From contig OZ345382.1 of the NCBI GenBank assembly GCA_977006965.1, positions 1,116,001 through 1,180,000 on the forward strand: a DNA stretch of 64,000 nt, written 5' to 3'. Positions 45,577 through 56,460 of the stretch are shown piece by piece. How positions within the stretch are numbered: position 1 is the first letter of the stretch; the number at the start of each line of letters is the position of its first letter. Made by a program: the position numbers and the translations under genes. The notes under the pieces are model-generated. The model had not been told where the DNA came from. It ran no database searches and saw nothing but the letters and a program-made list of their open reading frames with translations. Origin of the DNA: Phymatolithon calcareum (Eukaryota; Rhodophyta; Florideophyceae; Hapalidiales).

Positions 45577-46279
45577 TCAACATTTAATTAACTGAAATGA
45601 CATTGCCGTCGCTGCTACCACTCATTGGCCATGACGTGTGACCTCCACAGTGTGATCTCCATAGTGTGTCTGATGCATTCATCCGAAGTAAATCATCAAT
45701 TTATATAGCGCATATGTTCCACTCATGCGATTTGGGCTACTTTTTCTTATCCAAGTTTATTATAGCAAAAAGCCCCGCATACTTCCGAAGTTATGGACAA
45801 GGCTTCCTCAGTTGTGTATGATAGCTCACGAAAACGTACCACTTGAAGGGCGGACGGGAAAACTTCGGATCTCAGATAATCCTATCTCAATTGCGAAACT
45901 CCTGTATAGTCGTCCACTCAAACTGTTCATAACTGGGCTTCAGTGTAGGGCTTCGTGTATGCCTTCCAATTTTGAGCTTCTGCTGTATGACAATTGTCTG
46001 AAAATAGTTTTCCATGCTCAGTCGCCGGGTTCGTCAGCTCATGAACATTCGTCTCTACGAATTGCTGAAGACGCCTCAGCGAAATAGAGATTCCACGAAC
46101 GTCTATCAGGTGCCAAGGACATCTGCCAATCCTTACTGACCACCACTGCTGTGCGACAGGAGCGCCAACCACAGCTACATCAACTCTTCATCGACTGTCC
46201 CATTTCACAGCTTTTTCGCATTTGACATCATCCTTTCTCCGACCGACGATCACACATTTGCGCCTTTGGTGTCTTCACA
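45577..46279 (+). repeat. Segment Y remainder and Sel1 gene 3 5' flank
   Basis: Continues Y after the transposon; from about 45975 it is the conserved Sel1 upstream block. Confidence 0.55.
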
Positions 46280-49200
46280 ATGTCAGCTTCCGCACTCTCG
46301 TCGAATGCGATAATAATTTACTCTGTGTATGCTGCCGCATTCATCCCACTCGCATTCATTTACGGGTTGGACTTCATCACCGACAAGTGGAGGACGATAC
46401 GCGAGACGCGTCGCAATGGCAGGATTCAGCTATTCATTACATTGCCTTCTCTCGGCTACCTCATCTTCTACATTGTTCTTCAGGTGCGCAGTGAAGATCA
46501 CAAGGAGGCAGCGGCTGCAATCACAGTTGCAGTTTTCAACATGTACCACTTAATTCGAACGGTTTGGGGCCTTTTGCAGCTGTACGAATTTACGAACTGG
46601 AACATTCATGCCCTCGCGTGCCTCATCAACCTCGGATATTCCGCACCAGAATGCTCGCCACAAGGCTGGTTCTCGTTCGCTAAGAATATGTGGGCAAGAG
46701 TCATATCTTTCTTCAACGGAACGACGAGAAACACTGACGACACAATTTCGCAGTTCCCAGAACGTGCTAAGAATCTCAACTCAATGAACATGAGTTTGGA
46801 GAAAGTCAAGAGGACTGTGGAGCATGAGATGGTTGTGAACAGCTCGCTGATTGATAATGAGTTGTGGAATGCGGACCTCCCCGTGCAGTTAGCTGGTTAT
46901 AGGCGACATGAGAATGGTGATGTGGAGAGACGGAGTTTTTCGGGACGATTTGTGGCATCGATATTGAGGCCGTTAAAGGCGGAAGAATGTTCCGTTCGTT
47001 GGGTTGTTTCATTCTTGGCAAAGTTTGGGAGTAAATGGCTTGTGGACTCCAAACTATTATCTAGAATCGAAGGTTACTCGTCGGCATCGGTCAAGTGGGG
47101 TGCATCTCGAGATCTTGCAGTTTTGGCAAAATTCCATACAATGTACGGAGAGATGACTGAATCTGGATCTACAGAGAAGTTTGTTTCTCTCTTTTCTCCA
47201 TTCCATGAGTTTTGCATGACTCGCTGGAGCTGCGGTGAATCGAGCGTTGATGTGAGCAAGAATAAGTCGCTCCCGTTCAGAATGAGGGGATACGAGAAAA
47301 ATCAATTCGACTTTGGGGAGCAAGAGGCGACTATCAAAGACGCGGTGAAAGATGATTGGCACAAGGGATCTCTGAATAAGCTGGAGGAAGAAGAGAGAAC
47401 GGCAGTTGAGAACATAAGTGCAGAGCAGCTCGCTTGTTTCTGTAATCTCATGAGACAAGACCATGAGTTCTACCGAAATCATGACACGACTGACATCGTT
47501 TGGGACTCCCCTGACGTGCGAGCGGACACTTTCATTTTCCAGCTAGGGGTTGATGGTAAGCAGGATCACTATGAGTTCCTACAGAAACTTCCTTTCAGCC
47601 CACGAACGCACCTGGATGTAAGCTGGTGTCGTAATAATCTGGTGTTCCAAGAGAGCTTTCACATCGACAACTATATCTCTCTGGCAATTGGCGACAGTCT
47701 TACCAAATTCATTGAAGGTTGCGCGCAAATGGACGTACAAGAAAACGAGAATTCCGTGTTCCAGAAGCAGTTCGATCTTGAAACCGCCCGTTTGCAATGG
47801 GATGTACTTGTTTGCAGTGAAGTGAAACCAGGTCGGTTCATTGGGTGTGTAACAGAGATTGTCAGAAGTGCGCTGGCAAAATGGGTTGAAAGGGTTGAAG
47901 AGTCTGGAAATAATTCAAGCGGTTGGAGAGCTGGCATGTCGGATGTTCAATTAAGCTTTCATTGCAGCCAACAGCTGTGTTCCTCGTTTGAAGAAGGCAA
48001 GAAGGCAGGATTGATTGAGAAGTGGAGGATGAGACTTGTTTGGGAGGTTCAGTCGTTCTTGCGGTGGAAGGTTGATGAGGAACTTGAATTGGAAGGTCAC
48101 GACGCTCGAACGTCAACAGCTCTGATAATGTTGTTCATGCTTGGATTTCCATCATTGCGAGTGGAACATTGCGGAGAAGAATCTCAATCTGCTATTGAAG
48201 AGAATGGGGGAAATGTGATTTCGTTTGCAGAAAAATTCACGATCACACCGATGGGTGGGCCTCAGAAAATAATGATTGCGCTCAAATTGAATGTTGAATC
48301 GATGCAAGTGTTATTGAATATAGTGTCGGAAGACATATTATTCAAGTGGGAAGATTGGAAGGCTTCGTTTATGGGGAGACTGTTGGCTCAGAAAGAGTGG
48401 AGAGTTAGTCGCATGTCTGCAACGGATGAGACTCTACGCGAAGAATCGAAGCAAAGCGACCTTTCAGAGTGTATTGTGCGAGTTTCTGAAGATGGTCGCG
48501 ACGTCGTTTCGAAATTCTGGGGAGGATGGCCTCCTCATAGACCTCGGATTGCTAAATTTGAATTCCCTTTAAGGGCATTCTTTCCGTCTGAAAGGCTGTT
48601 TGAAGAACTGAATGCTCTGCTGGACACTCATTTCCAGAGCGGAGCGATCGCTGGATCTAACTTTGAGGACGGAAGCGTGCTTCTGCAAGAGGGACGCGAA
48701 GAGGAGGCACTGAGAATTTTTGGGCGGTGTATTGCAGAACAAGGGGACAAAAAGGCGTTACAAGAATATGTGAATGTAGTTCTGAAACAGAACCGACCAC
48801 GACATCACGAGGACCACTACGAATTGCTTCCCTACTTGGAGTCCTGGTACGAGGTTCTGATAAACCGGAGCGACATGGGGACGCCCAATAATGATTCAGA
48901 AGAAATCGATCTTGAGATGCTGGCCAACTACTCTGATCGCCTTTTCGAGGGAACAGGAGTTGAGAAATTTAGAATGTTGCAAGCATATTCGTTGTTTCAT
49001 CAAAACGGGCCAAATAATCCTGTTTCGGAGGCAGCTATTTGCGCCATGGAATCGATGCGTCTTATGGAATCACCTTTTTCCACTTTCTTGGACATCCCAT
49101 TCCGTCTTGCTATCGCGCATCAAAGCCTGTACGTGGAGTCGCGTGATATTGTACAAAGACATCTCGCACGAACAGCCATGCTGCGGGCCGGGCTTTCTTG

Positions 49201-50035
49201 GCTTGGAGGACTCTCGTTGAGTATCGGGTTTTTGTTTGAGCAAGGATATTATGTTTCGCGAGACAAGAAGCACATTTCGACGTTGGCGTCTTTGAACGAA
49301 ACAAGATGGACGGATCCATTTTTCGAAAGACTTTTTGTGAGGCAAGAAACTCCAACGACCGAAGAACAAGCAGATCAGCTCGCATTCGGAATCGGGAAGC
49401 AACCGGAATGCGCAATTCAACTATACGAGGCTATGCTGGAACACAATGAGGATGCTGCTGAACAAGCCTCAAATCGACTCGGGTTGATGTATCACCAAGG
49501 AGCCACGGGAGTTCCAATCGACAGATCCAGAGCTGAAAACTACTACTTGAACGCGATGGAAGGTGGTTGTACAGAAGCTGTTTGCAATATTGGTGTTTTA
49601 CGAAACGGAGATAAAGCGGAAGGGCAAGATATCTCGTCGCTAGAAGAAGCAGCAGTCGCAGCCAAGCACAGTACAGCAATGAACAACCTTGCAGTCGCTT
49701 ATGATCTTGGAAACGGAGTCAATCGGAGTCCACATGAGGCTGAAAAACTTTACAAACAAGCCATTGAGGTGGACAGGCATCCGATGGCAATGTACAATCT
49801 GGCGTTGATGTACATGTTTGGCGAATCCGATATTCGAAGTGGCGAAAAAAGCGCGGAGCTGATGCAAGAAATTGAAAGTGCGGATACAGACACGTCGGGG
49901 CTGTACATTTTGCAGGAGGAAATTTCAAAATTGAGAAATGCAGAAAGCTTAAACATGCGAGATGCTGAGACATGGAAAATCAAAGTGCAAGAAATCGACA
50001 GTTGCCTGGCGTATGTAAAAGTGAAAGACGATTAG
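46280..50035 (+). CDS. Membrane-anchored Sel1-repeat protein, paralog 3 (1251 aa)
   Basis: ATG 46280 to TAG 50033-50035, intronless, same plan as paralogs 1 and 2: three N-terminal hydrophobic segments, a conserved central region, Sel1 repeats from about 49460 (SNRLGLMYHQGATGV, AMNNLAVAYDLGNGV). One copy only of the IWAR-type segment. Patches unlike the other paralogs are at about 47463-47528 (DTTDIVWDSPDV), 47597-47645, 48485-48605, 49061-49101 and 49278-49325; the last is several residues shorter than in the others yet stays in frame. Immediately after the stop the usual Sel1 downstream module is missing and X-type DNA begins, showing a deletion or recombination breakpoint. Confidence 0.85.
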   Translation: MSASALSSNAIIIYSVYAAAFIPLAFIYGLDFITDKWRTIRETRRNGRIQLFITLPSLGYLIFYIVLQVRSEDHKEAAAAITVAVFNMYHLIRTVWGLLQLYEFTNWNIHALACLINLGYSAPECSPQGWFSFAKNMWARVISFFNGTTRNTDDTISQFPERAKNLNSMNMSLEKVKRTVEHEMVVNSSLIDNELWNADLPVQLAGYRRHENGDVERRSFSGRFVASILRPLKAEECSVRWVVSFLAKFGSKWLVDSKLLSRIEGYSSASVKWGASRDLAVLAKFHTMYGEMTESGSTEKFVSLFSPFHEFCMTRWSCGESSVDVSKNKSLPFRMRGYEKNQFDFGEQEATIKDAVKDDWHKGSLNKLEEEERTAVENISAEQLACFCNLMRQDHEFYRNHDTTDIVWDSPDVRADTFIFQLGVDGKQDHYEFLQKLPFSPRTHLDVSWCRNNLVFQESFHIDNYISLAIGDSLTKFIEGCAQMDVQENENSVFQKQFDLETARLQWDVLVCSEVKPGRFIGCVTEIVRSALAKWVERVEESGNNSSGWRAGMSDVQLSFHCSQQLCSSFEEGKKAGLIEKWRMRLVWEVQSFLRWKVDEELELEGHDARTSTALIMLFMLGFPSLRVEHCGEESQSAIEENGGNVISFAEKFTITPMGGPQKIMIALKLNVESMQVLLNIVSEDILFKWEDWKASFMGRLLAQKEWRVSRMSATDETLREESKQSDLSECIVRVSEDGRDVVSKFWGGWPPHRPRIAKFEFPLRAFFPSERLFEELNALLDTHFQSGAIAGSNFEDGSVLLQEGREEEALRIFGRCIAEQGDKKALQEYVNVVLKQNRPRHHEDHYELLPYLESWYEVLINRSDMGTPNNDSEEIDLEMLANYSDRLFEGTGVEKFRMLQAYSLFHQNGPNNPVSEAAICAMESMRLMESPFSTFLDIPFRLAIAHQSLYVESRDIVQRHLARTAMLRAGLSWLGGLSLSIGFLFEQGYYVSRDKKHISTLASLNETRWTDPFFERLFVRQETPTTEEQADQLAFGIGKQPECAIQLYEAMLEHNEDAAEQASNRLGLMYHQGATGVPIDRSRAENYYLNAMEGGCTEAVCNIGVLRNGDKAEGQDISSLEEAAVAAKHSTAMNNLAVAYDLGNGVNRSPHEAEKLYKQAIEVDRHPMAMYNLALMYMFGESDIRSGEKSAELMQEIESADTDTSGLYILQEEISKLRNAESLNMRDAETWKIKVQEIDSCLAYVKVKDD

Positions 50036-50760
50036 TCAGGATGATCGTGGTACACTATACACACCATCGCAGCACTATTGTTGATGAGAGGCAGGCATTC
50101 GCGACGGCTTTCCGGCGCCGATGAAAATCGCTTGACACAGGGTCATGCTCGCAAACCGGTGGCCCCGCACAATGGCCTTGGGCGATCAATGTGTGGACCA
50201 TAGACGTGTTGTGGATGTACATGACGCGATCGTCGCGCCGGATGATGTCACACGGCGAATGACGGAAGGCATGCAGGACAGCGTGACTGGCGCAGGGCAC
50301 CAAATTTCGAACGCCGGAAGCCGCGAGGTGAAGAAAAAGCCGTGCGTCGTGGAAACAGCACTCTCCAGCATACGCTTCTTCAGCATGCAGGCGTGGTGAC
50401 ACGAAGGTGCGCGTTTTTCGAACGGGGCTGTGGTTAAAGGTGGTAACGCGTAAGACGGGGAAGCGCGAAAGGAGCTTTTGGCACCCGCGACTGTCCGTTT
50501 TCCCAGTACTTTACGCGAGATGATTCGTTCCACTACAAGAGTTTGACGGGAGATCTTTCAAACTGACGGTACTTGCTTTTGTTGGTCACTCACTCACTTA
50601 CGCTTCGCAGTCGCTTTTCCGCACAAGTTTAGCGATGGCAGTCGTACTTCCTCTGGAACCCTATTCTCCGCCGAACGGTGCTTGTGCGGGATGAAGCTGC
50701 CGAGAGTGGCCGGACGGTTTCGGAAACTCTAGAGCGACACGGCTCACCGTTTGTGGAAAG
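50036..50760 (+). repeat. Repeat X copy abutting Sel1 gene 3
   Basis: Follows the Sel1 stop directly (TAG|TCAGGATGATCGTGG), so the ~0.8-1.3 kb module present in units 1 and 2 is deleted here. Ends at the USP7 junction. Confidence 0.75.
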
Positions 50761-51815
50761 TTTTCGGCATGATATTGAACGCCAAGGCCCGGCTCATGAC
50801 CGTGTGAGGATTGGCAACAACGATGAATTACTAAAAATCCCGCCCATGCATATAGTATTGCCACTCGTTGTTTCGTCGCAGATATCGCGAATGGACTATC
50901 GCATTTTGTGGTATGAACAGACTGAGTATGCATTGTCTGAAATTGAACAGAAGGAAGAAGTGGGAGTGCGAGTGGTTTGGCGTGACGATGGCGGAACCAA
51001 GACAGCTTCGCCCACAAGTTCTCCGATGAGCACAACGGAAGGACCTGTTAGTGTTCGGGAAAATACCGAAATGTCGACGACATGGAAAGATATTTCGGTG
51101 GAGGACTTGGGAACAGACACTCGATGGAGTGTAGACAAGGATATTAGCAGTCCGGGTACAACAGTGGTTTCAACCGAAACCGTTAGTGCGGAAGAAGCGA
51201 ACGTTTCTTTTTCCGTGCTGGTTCCGCACATGTCGAAGTATGAGGATGTGGTTGACGAAATTAAGAGGAGACATAAGCTGGACGCAGGTTTCCCGGTGAG
51301 GCTTTTGGAAGTGAAGAAATTCAGGATTTACAGAATTATTGATCCTTCAGACTCTGTGCCTCGCATGATTTCGAGCTATGACTACCCCTCCGAACTTCGA
51401 GCAGAGCCGATCCCTTTGGACGAAACATTGGAAGCGTTGGGCGACGAATATCAACTGATATCGGTCGTCCATAATGCAAGAGAACGACATCGGGGTGGTC
51501 GACATAGGTTTTTCGGTGTACCTTTCATCCTTCGTATACATTTCTTTGGGCAGTCTATCGAGGACATCCGCGAGCTCATCCGCGTGAAGCTGGGAGTGGG
51601 TGAACAGGAATTTAATTCTTGGCGCCTTGCCGAGGTAATGCACCACAAAGTGGAGTACCTGGATGACCCGTCGCAAATATGGAACCCTGGATCGCGGAAC
51701 ACATTGATGGACTATTCGACACTTTGCAATTGAGCATCGATGCCCGACTTCAACGAGAAGGATAAATACGGGACATGGGCGGTTGGCGGATAAGCCGCTA
51801 AAGATCAAAGGCTAG
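50761..51815 (+). pseudogene. USP7 3'-end fragment, copy 4, largely open
   Basis: The least damaged fragment. One frame runs through X into the USP7 part without stop from 50678 to 51733, i.e. 351 codons from a GTG. The first in-frame ATG is at about 50847 (MHIVLPLVVSSQ), which would give about 295 aa. It ends early because of an extra T at about 51724 (CACTTTGCAATTG for CACTTGCAATTG). It keeps the C-terminal ubiquitin-like region without any catalytic residues. Possible product: a ubiquitin-like-domain decoy, but no promoter is evident and decay is the simpler explanation. Confidence 0.85.
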
Positions 51816-53285
51816 ATGTAACTGCGGAGTTGAAATGTAATTTAGTGAGGGGCAATGTGTGAGTGCGCTTCATACGTAGTTGTAGCAAATCAGCTCGTGT
51901 TCGACGTCTTTTGTGTTTCTACTATGCGCAGGGTGAAGTAAGGAGGTGTTGGTGACATTGAACGACAGTAATTGCTGTTTAAAGCGTGCACGGTGTGGGT
52001 AGTTGTGCTTGTGCTCCATTGACGGTCTTGTAATCACTTAACAAAGTAAAATGCAGGTACACAGACTCTAGACTAGACTTCACAATTGCATGTCCCTTTG
52101 TCACTTGGGCTGTACAACTATGAACTTTTGATTTTCATCACACTTCACAAAAATCAAAACCGCCGCCCAACAGCATATTACCCGCGACAAAATGGCAATG
52201 ATCCCTTACGATAAAGACGTGGCTCTGCGACGCGGCCTGGACGATGTAGCCGTAAAAAACCAGCAGTTTTTGCATAGCATGTGAATAACTCCTTGACTGC
52301 TTCGCGCTACCCTGTTCTGCTCGAAGTTCTGACATGCGCAGACGTAGTGAAAATTCGCTACGACAGCCATACAAGTACGCAAACACGCGACAGGACTACG
52401 TGTTTTGAAGGCGTTCGGCGCCATCAAATCCGTGTTGGAGAAGCGCAACGTGGGACCGGTCGACGACGCTCTTGCGAGAAGCCCGCATGATGAGTTCCTT
52501 GGCGCCGCTAAGCGCGAAAAGCATACGAGTGAGTTTCGCAGCAAGCGCGGTCAAAATACAAGTAAGCGATTGCCATGTGCACGTATTTGTCAACTGAAGA
52601 GAGCCAAAGCTTCAGAACATACGCGGGTCAGGGGGCAGCTGCATATCAAGGACGAGCAACCTAGAGTGACGCATCATGTCCCTCCACAAGAAATCTCGAT
52701 CGCATAAGTCCGACGCTGCAACGTCAGCTTTTCAATGAGGAGACCTTGTGTAAAACACAATATCTGGCCACGAAACGTATGAACAATGTTCTCTCCACGT
52801 CCTCATGTGCGCTGCTCGCGCAACAGTACTGACTGCGCGCATACCAATCTTGGCCTTTCGAAGTAATCTTTTTCTTGGATTACATACTTTCTTTTGCAGA
52901 CCACCAAAATTTGCTGTTCTTGTCGTGGGAAGTCCAAATTTGGTAAGACTACAGCCATGCTGCATGGTAAGAAAACGGTGCAGATGAAATCTTCTTCTCT
53001 GTACGCAGCAAACTTCATTGAAGGAAATGTCATCCGTACTTTCGCCCGGGTCCTGGATGGTTGTCCCTTGATGAAGAAGACTGGTGAACGGCATGAGTGT
53101 TCTTGCAAAAACGACAGCGGGAATTGACTCTGCCACTCACTCGTCCACTGCAATGGTGAGTAGGATGTCAGCAAAGGATCGAAAAAGGTAAGTACGCGGA
53201 AAGTGAGAGTGTTGACTGCGAAGCTGAACGAAGTGGTAACGGTCAGCAAGGACCCTTTTCGAAGAATACGAACGCCGCAAAACGA
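51816..53285 (+). repeat. USP7 downstream module, copy 4
   Basis: Same blocks as before, with a ~270-bp deletion early on (about 51924, where sequence jumps to CGCAGGGTGAAGTAAGG). Ends next to the 3' end of the minus-strand gene. Confidence 0.7.
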
Positions 53286-55469
53286 TCAGTTGGTACGGCA
53301 ATCTTCGCAGGTAATCGTTATTCTAATCCCTCCACACCGCCTGTGTATCATACTCTGCGTTGAGACCACGCTTTTGATACCAGATGACGTACAATCAATA
53401 GTACACGATCCCAAGGTACTGCGAAAGCCCATGTTCATGTCTGCTATGACGTGCAGGTAGGCAGTAACTCGCATCTTGTGCTTCAAGGGTGAGAGGTGTA
53501 CGCTTGGAACATCCCCGTCAGTTACCCTCCCATCGAATATGTTTCGTCCATTTTTCACTGCAACGCTGACGTGTAAACCCTTTTCACAGTGCATGAGATA
53601 GTAGGGCGGATCACGATCACCAGAGAACCCTACTTGAAGACCAAGCATGGGTACCCCAGTGCCCCAATCGATAACATTTCCCGGAGCGCGTCCCAACCTG
53701 CGGTATAACACGTCATAGTAGCAATTGTGCTCACCTTGGTAGTTGCTTAAGTCAGTCGATCTAGCCATTGTCAGTCGGTCATGAATCATTTCTCGCACCA
53801 AACTTGCTGCCAACTCTCTGTCTTTGAATACTTTCCCAGCATACACCTTCAGCCCCCAAATCGGTATTCTCTCATCAATTCGCATGACGCTCAGCAATTC
53901 TTCTCGAAGCTTCTTGGTGTAGAGCTTACTTTGGTTCTCACGCTTACGCATCACTCGTAAGGCCTCCTTGTCGATATGAAAATTATTCTCCGTGGAGTAC
54001 GAAAGTACGAGGAAAATATTGGCAGCTCGTCGGACGGCCCCTTCATCATACACTCCACCAACAGGCTGTTCTCTTTTCACATCGAAGTCTTTCTCCCATT
54101 GCGAATCATTTAGGTCCAGGACAACGTTGTTCAGGTACGGAATGGTGAGCGCTCTATCCTTGTTGCATTGAAAAACTCTAGCACCGTTGCGACTGATGTT
54201 GCGGATGATACTGTTTCGGTCTTCGCATGGCTGCTCGAGCACACTTTCCAGAATTGCAGTCCTGAAATCACTGCAATTATGCACTTTCGCATCAAGTACT
54301 GTTGCCATCATCCCGATCGGATCCTCATCCTCGTTACTCATCTGCGACACATTGCCCCCCATAACGTTCTTTTGAGGCTTGTGTAATACAATGCCTTCCC
54401 TTAGCATCTGTTCCCATATGCGGGTACTCTTCGTTTTCCGATTGTTCTTAATGTGAGCGGCGAAGAGTCGTTTCCTGTTAGTATCTTTCGTCACCACTGT
54501 CTTGTTCGATAGAAGCAGTTCAGCCAGACGGTTTGCATAAAGCATTCTGACTAAGCCACTTCTGTAGCTTAAATGGGCATTGGTCCCTAGTACTCGGCTG
54601 ATTACATAGTAGGCCTCTATCTCGTCTGCGGAAGCCCCCATCTCTTGTATGCGGCATGTTGATCCACGATAAGTACTTGGATTTTTTGTGCAATTGTCTA
54701 AAGCGATCCCCGAATCGCTTGCCATCCATGCAGTAGCCAAAGAATCAATAAGCAGCTCCACAAGACGTTTTAAAACGTCTTCACCACCGCTTGTTCTAGG
54801 CCAGAGCGAGATATTTTTGAACCTCTTGATGATAGAGCCGCCCTGTATAGCCTGCAATGCCCATTCGATTACCTTCAACCTTTTGTCCCAATAGGAGGAG
54901 AGCTCACTCGCACTCCAAGGACAGTTTATTTTCAAGAAATGATGCGCATCCGGCAAGATATGTTCAGGAGATACTTGACATTGAAGAGTAGACGCTCGAG
55001 CTTCCTTCAGCAGTACATTCAAGGAATCCCTGTTTTCTTGCGTGTTCATCAATAGGTTTAAACATTTTGTAGACTCCTTTAGTATGTTTAGGTCACCGTC
55101 CTCAATAGCTTGACTATGGTGCTCCATTCGCAAATACGAGCCGAGTCCATCAAGACCTTCATTGACCCACTTGCTTATCGCTGTAATCCTTGAGAGTTGT
55201 CTTGCGAGAGTGTCGGCTCTGTTCTGCTTTCTTCCAGGGGGTTCATGGTGGATAGCAGATGCTAGAATACTGAGCAGTTCGAGTGAGGGACCATCTTCCG
55301 CCAGAAGAACAATGTCCCATGAGCCCATCTTAAGCTGTGAAGCAGCTTCCTTCGCCATTGCCAGAACCTTGCTAATGTCATTTTCTCCTTGCCAGCGGGA
55401 AACATGAACGCGCAGTGTACTCATCAAACTCTGCATCAATGCAGAGATTCCCACATCGATGGAGCACAT
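53286..55469 (-). CDS. Unrecognised large protein, 727 aa
   Basis: Open frame on the minus strand, first ATG at 55469; the frame extends ten codons further to a TTG. I recognise no domain. There is no signal peptide or membrane segment. It is a soluble, mixed alpha-rich sequence; features such as NVIDWGTGVPMLGLQVGFSG and LREELLSVMRIDERIPIW recur in the pseudogene copy at the right edge. The last ~30 codons (SSGIKSVVSTQSMIHRR) read through repeat X DNA, where the same minus-strand string occurs in other X copies (for example 31147-31356), so the natural C-terminus probably lies near 53410 and this end is a fusion with repeat. It occupies the place where a Sel1 gene would stand in unit 4. It may be a host gene or cargo of a mobile element. 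Confidence 0.6.
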   Translation of the reverse strand: MCSIDVGISALMQSLMSTLRVHVSRWQGENDISKVLAMAKEAASQLKMGSWDIVLLAEDGPSLELLSILASAIHHEPPGRKQNRADTLARQLSRITAISKWVNEGLDGLGSYLRMEHHSQAIEDGDLNILKESTKCLNLLMNTQENRDSLNVLLKEARASTLQCQVSPEHILPDAHHFLKINCPWSASELSSYWDKRLKVIEWALQAIQGGSIIKRFKNISLWPRTSGGEDVLKRLVELLIDSLATAWMASDSGIALDNCTKNPSTYRGSTCRIQEMGASADEIEAYYVISRVLGTNAHLSYRSGLVRMLYANRLAELLLSNKTVVTKDTNRKRLFAAHIKNNRKTKSTRIWEQMLREGIVLHKPQKNVMGGNVSQMSNEDEDPIGMMATVLDAKVHNCSDFRTAILESVLEQPCEDRNSIIRNISRNGARVFQCNKDRALTIPYLNNVVLDLNDSQWEKDFDVKREQPVGGVYDEGAVRRAANIFLVLSYSTENNFHIDKEALRVMRKRENQSKLYTKKLREELLSVMRIDERIPIWGLKVYAGKVFKDRELAASLVREMIHDRLTMARSTDLSNYQGEHNCYYDVLYRRLGRAPGNVIDWGTGVPMLGLQVGFSGDRDPPYYLMHCEKGLHVSVAVKNGRNIFDGRVTDGDVPSVHLSPLKHKMRVTAYLHVIADMNMGFRSTLGSCTIDCTSSGIKSVVSTQSMIHRRCGGIRITITCEDCRTN

Positions 55470-56460
55470 GATAGAGAAATCGACGCGCTCCTTGCACAAA
55501 GAAATCTCCAGTATCAGCCAAGGGTGTGATCATGAATTCCGCGCCGATCTCTGCGGCAGTAACTAGGAATGGCGACTTCGGAGGAGGGAAAATACGAAGA
55601 TTATTTTTTTTAAAAAAATAAAGCTTCGAAATGCCTCAACGCGGACTTATGATAACGGTCGGCAGATATGGAGAAACACGGGGAGTTCTAGAGACAACCA
55701 TTATAATAGTGGCTGTTTCTACATCTGCCGTGTTGAACGCACTGCTGGCAAAAGAAACGCAGGGGACGCATACAAGTATACCAAATCAGAACTGTAACAG
55801 AGCGTTGTTCACAAGCTCGATCCTTATCGTCGAACGGTCACTTTGCGCCTCGCGTGAGCCGCCGGTCGTACGATCGACCGGCTGGATGGTCACGCTGGAA
55901 AGGGAATAGGTGGGAATGAAAGGTGATCCGGTCAATGCTTTCACTGTGAGAACGGGCTCCGGCCAATGCCTTCGCAGCACACCAAAGTAGCTTGTAGCTT
56001 TACTTAGTGCTAGACGTTCTACCGGGCAGAGAGAAAGGGAAGAGAAGAGAAGCAGGATGAAGTAACACACGAACTCGCCGGCCACAGAGGCCAGTGAGTG
56101 TAAGCCCATGTAAGCATCCATTTGGGAGTATTGTTGACACTCCGTCTCATGGGCTGCCTGTGTGATTCATCAAAATGATCATCATCAAATCATCAAAAAA
56201 GGAGGGGGGACGGGAAAAAATTTGAAACGGGTCATTGCATGTCATCCACGGCGGGAAACTGCTCACTGCTCATCGTTCCCCAAAGGTGGAACCAGGGGTC
56301 TGCGTTTCTCCCCCCCTTAACATTCCCCTGGTGGAACACACATGGTACATATTGCGTGTTGCGCTGCCCCTCCTCCGATTACGCGGAGGGGAATAAAAGC
56401 ACAATGAGCGCGCGCTGGCGCTTTATGCCGTAAGGGCGGCACACAAGAGGTATCGTCTGT
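55470..56460. other. Unique spacer in unit 4
   Basis: Not shared with other units. A plus-strand ORF of 92 aa (ATG 55631) diverges from the minus-strand gene; it has a hydrophobic stretch (TTIIIVAVSTSAVLNALLA) but no family I know. T-run/A-run symmetry at 55601-55620. Resumes module homology at about 56460. Confidence 0.45.

Noticed and set aside
50186-50533. Minus-strand ORF in repeat X (MPSVIRRV...ASCTST) as a conserved gene
   Set aside because: Similar strings occur in several X copies, but two or three frames are equally open and the start and ends differ in each copy; coding potential not supported.
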